Source: SB21 sp964415295 (GTDB lineage Bacteria > CLD3 > SB21). Taken from it: a stretch of 64,000 nt of DNA. The first letter of the stretch is position 1. Each line of letters opens with the position of its first letter. Positions 26,061-34,918 of this stretch are shown piece by piece. The stretch is from positions 1 to 64,000 of the forward strand of contig CAYPYN010000008.1 in assembly GCA_964415295.1 (NCBI GenBank), read 5' to 3'. A program made the position numbers and the translations under genes. The notes under the pieces are model-generated. The model did no database searches, was not told the DNA's origin, and saw only the letters and a program-made list of their open reading frames with translations.

Positions 26061-26981
26061 CTATTTTTTTGAACTTAGTAAATACAGAACAGCCATGCGA
26101 ACGGCTACGCCATTGAGTACTTGATCAAGAATCACGGAATGTTCACTGTCCGCTACATCGCTATCCAGTTCTACTCCCCTGTTAATAGGGCCGGGATGCA
26201 TAATGGTGATCGTCTTCTTCGATCTATCAAGCTTTTCCTTGGTGACACCGAATGTTTGATGGTATTCGCGAACCGAGGGGAATAACCCGGACGTCTGCCG
26301 CTCTAATTGCATACGAAGTACATTCAGTGCATCGGCATTTTGGATAGCTTCTTCAAGGTGGTAATAAACTTTGACTCCGAGCCGGTCTATATCACGCGGG
26401 ATCAATGTCGGAGGTCCGCAGACGGCCACATCGGCCCCCAAGGCCTTAAGCCCATATATATTGGAGCGTGCCACACGACTGTGGGTGATATCGCCCAGTA
26501 TCACCACATGCAATCCTTTGACTTCACCGAATTTCTCTTTTAAAGTAAATATATCCAATAAACCCTGAGTGGGATGTTCGTGCTGACCGTCACCGGCATT
26601 AATGATGTTTGATTGGAGCCGTTCTGAGAGGAACTTAGGAGCTCCTGCCGAAGCGTGCCTGATCACGACCATATCGATCTTCATCGATTCAATATTCTTG
26701 GCGGTGTCTTTTAGTGTCTCACCCTTAGAGGTACTGCTGCCGGACGTGGCAAAGTTGATCGTATCGGCCGAAAGCCTCTTTTGAGCTAATTCAAAAGAAA
26801 TACGTGTTCTTGTAGAGGGCTCGAAGAAGAGATTGACAATGGTGAAGCCCTGCAGGGTTGGGACTTTCTTGACCGGACGGTTCAGAACTTCTTTAAAAGA
26901 AACAGCCGTTCCGAGGATCAACTCGATCTCTTCTTTGCTCATACCTTTCAGGCCGAGCAAGTGACGGCTTTTAAGCTCCAT
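26061..26981 (-). CDS. pyrB: aspartate carbamoyltransferase catalytic subunit
   Basis: A 306-residue catalytic chain of the second enzyme in pyrimidine synthesis, joining carbamoyl phosphate and aspartate. The carbamoyl phosphate motif FEPSTRTRISFE (residues 53-64), GDGQHEHPTQGLLD, ILGDITHSRVARSN and MHPGPINRGVE are all intact. No regulatory chain PyrI is adjacent. Its substrate comes from carbamoyl phosphate synthetase, of which one half is encoded at 48982-50784. It is probably the first gene of a pyrB-rfbB transcript. Confidence 0.96.
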   Translation of the reverse strand: MELKSRHLLGLKGMSKEEIELILGTAVSFKEVLNRPVKKVPTLQGFTIVNLFFEPSTRTRISFELAQKRLSADTINFATSGSSTSKGETLKDTAKNIESMKIDMVVIRHASAGAPKFLSERLQSNIINAGDGQHEHPTQGLLDIFTLKEKFGEVKGLHVVILGDITHSRVARSNIYGLKALGADVAVCGPPTLIPRDIDRLGVKVYYHLEEAIQNADALNVLRMQLERQTSGLFPSVREYHQTFGVTKEKLDRSKKTITIMHPGPINRGVELDSDVADSEHSVILDQVLNGVAVRMAVLYLLSSKK

Positions 26982-27403
26982 GCAGAGGTCCGAAAATTAG
27001 AATGGAATACACCGAAAACCCTGAGAATATATTATTCGGGTTCTTCTTTAGCAAGATAATTTTGGCCAAAGCGGCCTGAAACATATGATATCCGCTGCCA
27101 ACATCAATAAAAACGAATTTCTTGACTGAATTACATCAAATATGTATATTGTTCTATATTAATAACCTTCCCCCTTTAACCGCTTGAATCTCAAAGGAGA
27201 ACATTGATCGGAATTTGATACGGATTTTGAACTGAGATCGATCAACGTCTTTTTATATTCTTCCGATTGTCCGTGAATTTGCAAACTTCAAACGTTCTTA
27301 ATATTGTTTATCAGACGAAAGGATGCCTATCTATCGTATAATTTGTTAGAGCTTTGATCTAATAAGCGTGAAAATTATTTGTATTACAGGGAGGTTTTCT
27401 TTT
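26982..27403. other. 422-base intergenic region between divergent pyrB and PorV-like genes
   Basis: No credible gene is seen in either strand. It holds the promoter candidate at 27122-27150 and a leader of about 245 bases before the PorV-like start. Within the leader, AAAGGAG at 27193-27199 resembles a ribosome-binding site but is followed only by a four-codon frame from TTG. No tRNA or recognised riboswitch was found. Confidence 0.7.
27122..27150 (+). promoter_or_regulatory. sigma-70-like promoter of the PorV-family gene
   Basis: TTGACT (27122-27127) and TATATT (27145-27150) are separated by 17 bases, close to the TTGACA/TATAAT consensus. Transcription would start near 27157 and leave a 5' leader of about 245 bases before the ATG at 27404. 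No experimental support. Confidence 0.5.
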
Positions 27404-28489
27404 ATGTCAACGATAGCGAAAAAACATCATCACATAGGCTGTGTTTTGTGGCTGTTCATGCTCTTGCAGTGTGTTCCCCATTTTCAGACCCAAGCGCAGA
27501 CCAGCGAAGCCGGCGTACTTTTTCTCCTTATTCCTCCGGGTGCACGGCACAACGGAATGGGTGAGACCGGCGTATCGACAGCCAACGACGCCAACGCGAT
27601 TTTCTGGAACCCTGGTGCGATAGGATTCATCACCACTCCGGAGCAGCCACGTAATGTTCAGTTTATGCACGTTCAATGGCTGCCGCAATTCAACCTGAAT
27701 GATATTTTTTATGATTACGGTTCGATCATTTGGAGCATCCGCGATTTTGGCGTTGTAGGTTTCAATTTTACTTTTCTAAACCTGGGGGAACAGGCCGGCA
27801 CGGATGCGTTCGGTAACTCCACAGGAACCCTGACCAGTTTTGACCTTTCATTGGGCGGAACCTATGCCATGAAACTGAGTCCGGACCTGGGTATCGGAGG
27901 CAATCTTAAATTCATCTACAGCCAATTATCCGATAAGGCTGTTTCCACGGCTGAGAATAAGAAAGGCATTGGGAGCTCGGTTGCCATTGACGTCGGTGTG
28001 ATGAAAAAGAATTTCTTTGTCAAAGACCTGACGTTTGGAGCCAGCCTGGCCAATATCGGCCCGGAGATTGCGTATGCGGATGAGAACCAATCCGACCCGC
28101 TGCCGACCAATATGAGAGTTGGTGCATCGTATCCGGTGTATAAATCGGAATATAATAACGTTCTTCTGGCTTATGAAATCAACCGTCAGATCGTTCGCGG
28201 ACGCAAGAACGGAGCGGACCCGCTATACAAAGCCATGTTCACGACATGGGTGGACAACGGCTGGCACCGGTTGGGTCACAATATCGGTGCAGAATACTCC
28301 TATTCGGATTTTTTGGCTTTACGGAGTGGTATCTCTCTGGATTTTGCCGGAAAACTATATGACCTTAATTTCGGGGCCGGGATCAAATATTCCATGTTCC
28401 GTATTGATTTTGCTTATACGAGCGGCCTGGGCGAGGATTTCAATCCGCGTGACGGTTCGCAGTTCTACAGCATTGGTTTAACATTCTAA
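27404..28489 (+). CDS. PorV/PorQ-family outer-membrane protein (second copy)
   Basis: A 361-residue barrel protein with signal peptide (cleavage near QTQAQ-T) and the family signature LLIPPGARHNGMGETGVS followed by FWNPGAIGF. The body is rich in alternating strands and ends FYSIGLTF. Of the two copies in the window this is closer in length and N-terminal layout to T9SS PorV (LptO), so it is the better candidate for the secretion component that serves the T9SS-tagged proteins here. The frame begins with GTG at 27368, but AGGGAGG at 27388-27394 fits the ATG at 27404 and not the GTG. It has its own promoter candidate and terminator. Confidence 0.88.
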   Translation: MSTIAKKHHHIGCVLWLFMLLQCVPHFQTQAQTSEAGVLFLLIPPGARHNGMGETGVSTANDANAIFWNPGAIGFITTPEQPRNVQFMHVQWLPQFNLNDIFYDYGSIIWSIRDFGVVGFNFTFLNLGEQAGTDAFGNSTGTLTSFDLSLGGTYAMKLSPDLGIGGNLKFIYSQLSDKAVSTAENKKGIGSSVAIDVGVMKKNFFVKDLTFGASLANIGPEIAYADENQSDPLPTNMRVGASYPVYKSEYNNVLLAYEINRQIVRGRKNGADPLYKAMFTTWVDNGWHRLGHNIGAEYSYSDFLALRSGISLDFAGKLYDLNFGAGIKYSMFRIDFAYTSGLGEDFNPRDGSQFYSIGLTF

Positions 28490-28512
28490 ATTATTGATGA
28501 ACCTGGGATTTT

Positions 28513-28556
28513 AAACCGGATCAATTCCTGCAATGGAACTGATTCGGTTTTTTTTT
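28513..28556 (+). terminator. terminator of the PorV-family gene
   Basis: AAACCG-G-ATCA-A-TTC pairs with GAA-C-TGAT-T-CGGTTT, a 13-bp stem with two internal mismatches, and is followed by six more T residues. It lies about 25 bases after the stop codon. Confidence 0.85.
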
Positions 28557-28611
28557 GAAATGGAAAGCAACGAAAACATTCACACGTACTGCTTGATATA
28601 GCCAGCTTCCT

Positions 28612-31600
28612 ATGAAAGTCTTCAGTCTTCTATTCATATTTCTTTTTTCTGGGTTCCCGATCCTTGCTCAGAAAACTCAAAAGCCGATCTTTCAAAAAAG
28701 ACCTTCCGCCTTACAGAAAAAAGTTGTGACCGAAACCATTCGGGTTTTGGCTTTACGTGTGCAATTTCAGAAAGAGATACCGGATAAGAGCATTACGACC
28801 GGCCATGGTCATTTTGATCTCAGCGATCAACGAGCAACTATCAAGATCGATCCGGCACCCCATAATAAAGCTTTTTTTGAAGATCAGATGCTTGCGATGA
28901 AGAATTACTTTCTGGACGTTTCGGACGGAAAGTTGAACATCGATTATACCGTCAAACCGGACGGAGATACTTCCGCATACACGCTATCTAAACTGATGGA
29001 GTATTACGGGATTCGCGGAACCCAGGAGGCCAGAGATAAGCGATTAGCTGAATTCTTCTCAGATGCGGTCACTCTGGCCGATCAGACGGACGCGATTGAC
29101 TTTTCCGACTACGACTATGTGGTTGTCTTCCACGCGGGCGCCGGGGAAGACTTCAGTCTCGATAATTCGACGGCCGCCGATCTGTCCTCGAGATTCGTAT
29201 CGCTGGAACTTCTCCGGTCTCGATTTGGGCAATCCTATCCGGGAGTTGCCGTAGACGGTAATACGCGATTCATCACCGGCGGCGTAGTTGTTCCGGAAAC
29301 AGAAAATCAGTCTTTTATCAATCCTATTTTTGGAACGGAGGACTTCAGGGAGATCGGACTCTCCGGAATTCTTATTGCCAATTTTGGAAGTCAACTGGGC
29401 ATGCCTGATCTTTTTAATACGGCTAATCAAACTCCGGCCATAGGTGTATTCGGCCTGGAGGACCAGGGAGCGGTAAACGGCGACGGCTTGATACCGGCCG
29501 AACCCGATCCATGGACCAAGATTTATATGGGCTGGGCAAAACCGGTGATCGTTTCGGACAGTTTTGACGTACACCTCCTGCCAAAAAAACTGGCCGGAGA
29601 GAACCTGATCCTGAAGATTCCGATCAACGCATCCGAGTATTTTCTTGTCGAGAACCGTCAGAGAAATGTGATTGACAATGCGTTATCACCGGAAGTCATT
29701 TCCAGGTTTGACACAACTAACAATTCGGACGGATCGATCACGATCGATACGGCCTATCTGGCCGGTGTCACACGCTCGAACACGACCAAAGTGATTACAC
29801 AAGTAGACGAATACGATAACGCCCTTCCTGGTAACGGTCTCTTGATTTGGCACATCGATGAGAATGTAATCGAAAAAAATCTGGGAACCAATTCGATCAA
29901 TAACGACCTTAACCGACGTGGCATTAGGGTCGTGGAAGGCTCCGGCAGTCAGGATATCGGATACGGATTTTCGAGTTTGTTCGGAACTTCGATCGGTTCC
30001 GGTGATAAGTTCGATTACTTTTATAAAGGGAACGAGGGATTTGCATTTTATAACAATAAAGTGGACTCTGTTTTCTTTACGCCGACGTCGGTACCCAATA
30101 CTTTATCGAACGATAGGGCCCATTCAGGGATATATTTTACTCAGATAAGTCCTATCCAGAGTATAATGCGTTTTAATCTGCGCACAAGCCTTATGCAAAA
30201 AGGTTTTCCTCGTTATGCGGGCGCTTCGATCGGTTTTCGATCGATAAAATGCGGAGATGTGTCCGGCGACTCGAAAAATGAGATCGTATCGGCAGGGGCG
30301 GACGGTTTAGTGTACGTGTGGAATTCCGCAGGCGAAAAAGTTATCAATAATGATCTGTCCTCTATCTATGTAGGGCTCGGCAAAGATTCGACGCGGTACC
30401 TTGCAGCCGTATTTGCATCAGCCGGTGATTCCATACTTCATGTACCCGCACTGACGGATTTGGATAACAACGGCAAGTCCGACGTGATCGCAGCCACAAA
30501 GAGCGGCAAAATTTTCGCTTGGGAAGCCGTAGATGGGGATCTCAATGGTTTTGCAGACTCATTATTTGTTTATGAGTCTCCGGAGGAGGTCACAACAGAC
30601 CCGCTGATAAGCCCCCAGAAGAAAATCGTCGTTGGCTGCAAAAGCGGTAAAGTGATTGTCCTGAATTCGACCGGCTCTTTGGCAGGAACGATTTCTTTAT
30701 CCGGAGAAGTGATTCATACGGCTCTCATTAGTACTGACTCCGTAATGGTCATGACTACCAGCAGCCTGTACAACATAAATATCAGTACATTTCTTTTCAG
30801 TGAAATATCCGGAAACGACTTTGGGCCGTCTGCTTCGATCGTGACCGGCCAAATCATGCAGGACGGACTTCGTTCAGCTCTGGTCCTAGGCGGGGATGAG
30901 CTGACTTCGTACGGACGTTCTCTGGAAGGCTTTCCTGTTCTTCTGCCTGAAACGATTTTATCAAAGCCCTCATTAGCAGATCTCGACGGGGATGGTTACC
31001 TGGAAATCGTTTTTGCCGGCGACAATAAGATATATGCGTACAACCATAACGGGACATTGGTAACCAATTTTCCAATTACTATAGATCCGGTGCGGCCGGT
31101 CGGAGAAATACTATCTTCAGTTCTGGTGGCGGATATTGACTCGGACAATCATATGGATATAATAGCCGGTGCGCCCAATGGGAGTATTTATGCTTACGGC
31201 ACGGATGGACGATTATTGCAAGGGTTTCCTTTGTCGGCCGGAAAGGCTATTCTATCGACGCCGATGGTTGTTGACCTGGACAATGACGGAGACATCGAAA
31301 TCGCTGTGGCGGGCAGTGACGGATTTGTTTATGTTTGGGATCTCCCGAGTGCTTATGATCCGACAAAAATAAAGTGGGGACAGTATGCCCACGATGGTCA
31401 GAATTCATCTTTGAACTCAGAGACAAATACGCTGCAGCCGGTGTCGGGGGATCTGATACCCAAGAACACCGCATACAATTATCCCAATCCCGTCCGGGGA
31501 AATAGTACCACTATCAGATATTTTCTGACGGAACCGGCTGAGGTAAAAATAAATATCTTCGACCTAGCAGGTGATATGGTGGAATCGTTTAATGGAAGCG

Positions 31601-31740
31601 GTGTTTCACAAACGGATAACGAAGTAATATGGAACTTGAAGAAAATCCAGAGCGGCGTGTATCTTGCTAAAATTTCCGCTCATAGTACCATCAGTACTAA
31701 GAAATCGACACGAACCGTAAAAATCGCAGTGACAAAATAG
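28612..31740 (+). CDS. M6-peptidase-like secreted protein with inactive site, FG-GAP repeats and T9SS sorting domain
   Basis: A 1042-residue secreted protein. After a signal peptide (1-19) comes a region with the layout of M6 (immune inhibitor A) metallopeptidases to about residue 515, including LIWHIDENVIEKN. At the place of the zinc site HEFGHxLGLPDLY it reads ANFGSQLGMPDLF (256-268), so both histidines and the catalytic glutamate are gone. Next come FG-GAP/VCBS-like repeats (about 535-950, for example GDVSGDSKNEIVS, TDLDNNGKSDVI, ADLDGDGYLEIVF). A T9SS C-terminal domain follows (NYPNPVRGNSTT to VKIAVTK). It is probably a surface adhesin or binding protein rather than a protease. It is followed by purM at eight bases. 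Confidence 0.85.
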   Translation: MKVFSLLFIFLFSGFPILAQKTQKPIFQKRPSALQKKVVTETIRVLALRVQFQKEIPDKSITTGHGHFDLSDQRATIKIDPAPHNKAFFEDQMLAMKNYFLDVSDGKLNIDYTVKPDGDTSAYTLSKLMEYYGIRGTQEARDKRLAEFFSDAVTLADQTDAIDFSDYDYVVVFHAGAGEDFSLDNSTAADLSSRFVSLELLRSRFGQSYPGVAVDGNTRFITGGVVVPETENQSFINPIFGTEDFREIGLSGILIANFGSQLGMPDLFNTANQTPAIGVFGLEDQGAVNGDGLIPAEPDPWTKIYMGWAKPVIVSDSFDVHLLPKKLAGENLILKIPINASEYFLVENRQRNVIDNALSPEVISRFDTTNNSDGSITIDTAYLAGVTRSNTTKVITQVDEYDNALPGNGLLIWHIDENVIEKNLGTNSINNDLNRRGIRVVEGSGSQDIGYGFSSLFGTSIGSGDKFDYFYKGNEGFAFYNNKVDSVFFTPTSVPNTLSNDRAHSGIYFTQISPIQSIMRFNLRTSLMQKGFPRYAGASIGFRSIKCGDVSGDSKNEIVSAGADGLVYVWNSAGEKVINNDLSSIYVGLGKDSTRYLAAVFASAGDSILHVPALTDLDNNGKSDVIAATKSGKIFAWEAVDGDLNGFADSLFVYESPEEVTTDPLISPQKKIVVGCKSGKVIVLNSTGSLAGTISLSGEVIHTALISTDSVMVMTTSSLYNINISTFLFSEISGNDFGPSASIVTGQIMQDGLRSALVLGGDELTSYGRSLEGFPVLLPETILSKPSLADLDGDGYLEIVFAGDNKIYAYNHNGTLVTNFPITIDPVRPVGEILSSVLVADIDSDNHMDIIAGAPNGSIYAYGTDGRLLQGFPLSAGKAILSTPMVVDLDNDGDIEIAVAGSDGFVYVWDLPSAYDPTKIKWGQYAHDGQNSSLNSETNTLQPVSGDLIPKNTAYNYPNPVRGNSTTIRYFLTEPAEVKINIFDLAGDMVESFNGSGVSQTDNEVIWNLKKIQSGVYLAKISAHSTISTKKSTRTVKIAVTK

Positions 31741-31748
31741 GAGAAAAC

Positions 31749-32753
31749 GTGAGTGCCATTACCTACAAAGACGCCGGTGTTGATATTGCCAAAGGCAATG
31801 CCGTTAAAGACCGAATAAAAAAAATGGTCAGAAAGACGTACGACAGGCATGTACTGTCCGAGATCGGTCTTTTCGGAGGATTCTATGAGTTAAAGAAAAA
31901 AGAATACCATCAGCCCGTATTGGTTTCCAGCACCGACGGTGTCGGAACCAAGCTCAAGATCGCCGTTCTGACCGGTAAGCACGATACGGTTGGCCAAGAT
32001 CTCGTGAATCACTGTGTGAACGATATACTGGCTTGCGGCGCGAAACCTCTTTTCTTTCTGGATTATCTCGGTCTTGGAAAGGTGAACGATGAGACCATTG
32101 CCTCCATCGTCGAAGGCCTTACGCGAGGCTGTAAGAAAAACGGATGCGCGTTGATCGGCGGCGAAACGGCCCAGATGCCGGGATTCTATGCGGACGGCGA
32201 ATACGATATGTCGGGAACCATCGTCGGTGCGGTGGAAAAAAAGAAAATGATCAACGGGCAATCTGTCAAAAAGGGGGATATCTTGATCGGTTTGTATTCC
32301 AGCGGTCTGCACACCAACGGCTATTCACTGGCCCGAAAAATTCTGCTAGATAAATTCTCTTTAAATACCCGCGTGGACGAACTTGGTTGTACGGTAGGCG
32401 AGGAATTGTTAAAGGTTCACAAATCGTACCTCAAGCCTGTGTCTGCCGTTATGGAAAAGGTAAAGATCAAAGGCATCTCGCACATTACGGGAGGCGGGAT
32501 CATTGAGAATACGATGCGTGTTATTCCCAAGGGGTTGAAAATGAAATTGGACTGGAATTCCTGGAACATTTTGCCGGTATTCGAACTGATCCATAAACTG
32601 GGAAATGTGCCCTACGACGACATGATCCGGACTTTCAATCTGGGCGTAGGTATGATACTGATTGTGGATAAGAACGATGCGGATGCCGCGCAGAGATTAC
32701 TGAAGGTAAAAAAGGAATACTCCTTTGTGGTGGGAGAGATTGTTTCCCGATGA
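31749..32753 (+). CDS. purM: phosphoribosylformylglycinamidine cyclo-ligase
   Basis: A 334-residue AIR synthetase, the fifth step of purine synthesis. It has TYKDAGVDIAKGN at the start, VSSTDGVGTKLKIA, NDILACGAKPLFFLDYL, GGETAQMPGFY and the late GGGIIENTMRVIP. It begins with GTG preceded by AGGAGA. The stop adjoins the stop of nth on the other strand. Its only link with the upstream gene is close spacing. Confidence 0.96.
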   Translation: MSAITYKDAGVDIAKGNAVKDRIKKMVRKTYDRHVLSEIGLFGGFYELKKKEYHQPVLVSSTDGVGTKLKIAVLTGKHDTVGQDLVNHCVNDILACGAKPLFFLDYLGLGKVNDETIASIVEGLTRGCKKNGCALIGGETAQMPGFYADGEYDMSGTIVGAVEKKKMINGQSVKKGDILIGLYSSGLHTNGYSLARKILLDKFSLNTRVDELGCTVGEELLKVHKSYLKPVSAVMEKVKIKGISHITGGGIIENTMRVIPKGLKMKLDWNSWNILPVFELIHKLGNVPYDDMIRTFNLGVGMILIVDKNDADAAQRLLKVKKEYSFVVGEIVSR

Positions 32754-33398
32754 TCACTTTCCTTTGATCTCTGAATTGAAATACTGACATACCGTATTCA
32801 TCACACAGCCTTCGCATTTCGGATTGGTCGGCCGGCAGATCTCGCGGCCAAGAAAAGAAATCGCCATTCCGATCTCACCCCATTGTTCTTTCGGTAAGGT
32901 TTCCATCAATTGTTTCTCGATCTTATCCGGTTTTTCACCCGTGGCGATGCCGAGGCGCGGAGCCACACGTACGACGTGCAGGTCTACGATAATTCCCTCC
33001 GCCCGGCCGCCCGACTCTCGAATGATCACGTTGGCCGACTTACGCCCGATACCGGAAAGTTTAGTCAAGTCGTCCATGGACGTCGGGATTTTCTCATCAC
33101 TTCCGACGGTATTGGCGAGCGATATCAGCCATTTGCATTTGTTACGGAAATTCCTGACCGAACGGAGGAGCGGGAAAAGATTGTTAACCGTGGCTCCGGC
33201 AAGGTCTTTCATCGTCGGATAAACCTTGAAAAAGGCCGGCGCGATCTCATTGATATGTTTGTCCGAATCCTGCGCTGAAAGAATGACCGCCACGGTCAAT
33301 TGGTAGCGGTTCTGATAATCAAGCGGATGCTTCTTTCTGCGGTACTTCTTGATCAAGGGTTGTACGGCTTTGGGCCAGTTGGTCTTTTTCATTGCCAT
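32754..33398 (-). CDS. nth: endonuclease III
   Basis: A 214-residue DNA glycosylase/AP lyase that removes oxidised pyrimidines. The helix-hairpin-helix has LSGIGRKSANVI with the catalytic lysine, IIVDLHVVRVAPRLG has the catalytic aspartate, and the C-terminal [4Fe-4S] loop is C-x6-C-x2-C-x5-C (CRPTNPKCEGCVMNTVC). A longer frame to 33542 would overlap the next gene and add 48 residues without family likeness; the ATG at 33398 gives MAMKKTNWPK and a normal length. Confidence 0.93.
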   Translation of the reverse strand: MAMKKTNWPKAVQPLIKKYRRKKHPLDYQNRYQLTVAVILSAQDSDKHINEIAPAFFKVYPTMKDLAGATVNNLFPLLRSVRNFRNKCKWLISLANTVGSDEKIPTSMDDLTKLSGIGRKSANVIIRESGGRAEGIIVDLHVVRVAPRLGIATGEKPDKIEKQLMETLPKEQWGEIGMAISFLGREICRPTNPKCEGCVMNTVCQYFNSEIKGK

Positions 33399-33430
33399 GG
33401 TTTCGATCAGAAATATAGGTTCTGCAGATC

Positions 33431-33473
33431 CGCAGATTTTCCCGGAGACACACTCCAATAGGGCTGATCTGCG
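33431..33473. other. structured intergenic stem-loop between histidine kinase and nth genes
   Basis: Nested inverted repeats: CGCAGAT (33431-33437) with ATCTGCG (33467-33473), inside it CCC with GGG, and inside that GGAG (33444-33447) with CTCC (33453-33456). It lies in the 94-base gap between two minus-strand genes and has no T run on either side, so a plain terminator is not obvious. Confidence 0.45.
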
Positions 33474-33492
33474 AAACCTGAGGGAGAATGTA

Positions 33493-34899
33493 TTACACGT
33501 TCTTATTGATTGGAATAGAAAAACTGAACGTCGAGCCGACATCCTTTTTACTTTGTACCCAAACGCGTCCGCCGTGGATCTCTACGATTTTCTTGACGAT
33601 GGAGAGTCCAAGTCCGGTGCTTGATTCACCGGCCGTCGGTTTTGAGCTCAAACGGGTGAACTTAGAAAAGATCGCCTGCAGGTCCTGTTCCGTAAGGCCC
33701 TGTCCTTTATCGGCTATGTGGGTGATGACCTCCTTGTCGTTATGCTCGCAATAGACGCGAACCTCGCCGCCCGGATGGGAGTATTTGATCGCGTTGCTGA
33801 TAAGGTTGTCAAAAACTTCCATGATACGTATCTTGTCGATCGTAATGCTGGGCAGATTCTTATTACGTTCGATCAGGAGTCGGATATCTTTCTTTTCCGC
33901 CGCCGCTTTATGAATTTCCTCGCATTCATTGAGTATGGAATCCACATTCTCTTTCTTCAGATTGAGATGGATCTTGCCGGATTCAATGGCGGACAGATTG
34001 AGCAATCCGCTCACGATCTCGACCAGGTTTCGTGAAGAATCGTTGATCCGATCCAGCATTTTTTTTGCATTAGCGAGGTCGAGGGAATCCATTTCGATGT
34101 CCATGAGAAGCAATTTCGCGAAATTGGCGATATTGCCAAGCGGATTTCTGAGATCGTGCGCCACTACGCCGAGGAATTCGTTTTTAGCCTCGTTGAGCTT
34201 CTTCAATTCTTCAAGGATCTTTGTTTTGAGGAACGCAGATATGATGTGCTCTTTCAGGTTATGCAGAAGCTGCTTATCATGTTCGTCAAAAGCTTCGTCG
34301 CTCCGCATATTATCAAAAAACAAATAACCCTCTATCGTGTCCTTGACTTTTACCCGCAATACGATCATGGATCGTGGTGATTCGCCGGAGTCATCATGGG
34401 GAGTGATCTTTCTGACGAGAAAAATATCCTCGTAGATTTCTTCGGAATCCCTGATGTACAATTGGTTGACTGCCGATGGCGACATTTCGACGGACTTGAG
34501 TTTTTCAATATCCCAACCGTTGGCGACTTTGTACTTGAAGACATCGGTATCTTTGTCGTAGACGAGCACGCGCGCCCTTTCCAGGCCTTTGATGACCTTG
34601 GATTGGTCGAGGATTGTATTCAGAAAGCCGACGAAATTCATCTCGGAATTGATCGACTTAACGATCATATTGATCTTTTCTAATTCTTCCTTCTTTTCAC
34701 GGAGGCTTTTGGCTAAAAGCCTGAGGTCGAAGGTGCGATCGTCGAGCTGGCGTTCCTGACGCTTCTTTATCTCTTCGATCTTGGCCTCAAAGGATTTGTT
34801 CGCTTCCTCCAAAACCCTTTTTTGTCGCCATTGCATGAAAACAAGGACTGTCCCGAAGATCGCAGAGAGTATAACAAAAGGTAATACGTATTCCGTCAT
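33493..34899 (-). CDS. sensor histidine kinase with GAF-like domain
   Basis: A 468-residue kinase with one N-terminal membrane helix (residues 5-22), a coiled-coil stretch (about 25-85), a GAF-like sensor region (about 86-225), and a HisKA/HATPase core with phospho-acceptor His248 in AHDLRNPLG, N box DNLISNAIKYS, DKGQGLTEQD and STGLGLSIVKKI. The membrane helix has almost no outside loop, so sensing is probably cytoplasmic. The frame is open to 35031 but that would run into the radical SAM gene; the ATG at 34899 opens the membrane segment. The response regulator is not adjacent. Confidence 0.9.
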   Translation of the reverse strand: MTEYVLPFVILSAIFGTVLVFMQWRQKRVLEEANKSFEAKIEEIKKRQERQLDDRTFDLRLLAKSLREKKEELEKINMIVKSINSEMNFVGFLNTILDQSKVIKGLERARVLVYDKDTDVFKYKVANGWDIEKLKSVEMSPSAVNQLYIRDSEEIYEDIFLVRKITPHDDSGESPRSMIVLRVKVKDTIEGYLFFDNMRSDEAFDEHDKQLLHNLKEHIISAFLKTKILEELKKLNEAKNEFLGVVAHDLRNPLGNIANFAKLLLMDIEMDSLDLANAKKMLDRINDSSRNLVEIVSGLLNLSAIESGKIHLNLKKENVDSILNECEEIHKAAAEKKDIRLLIERNKNLPSITIDKIRIMEVFDNLISNAIKYSHPGGEVRVYCEHNDKEVITHIADKGQGLTEQDLQAIFSKFTRLSSKPTAGESSTGLGLSIVKKIVEIHGGRVWVQSKKDVGSTFSFSIPINKNV

Positions 34900-34918
34900 A
34901 ACAATACTACGTTGGTTT

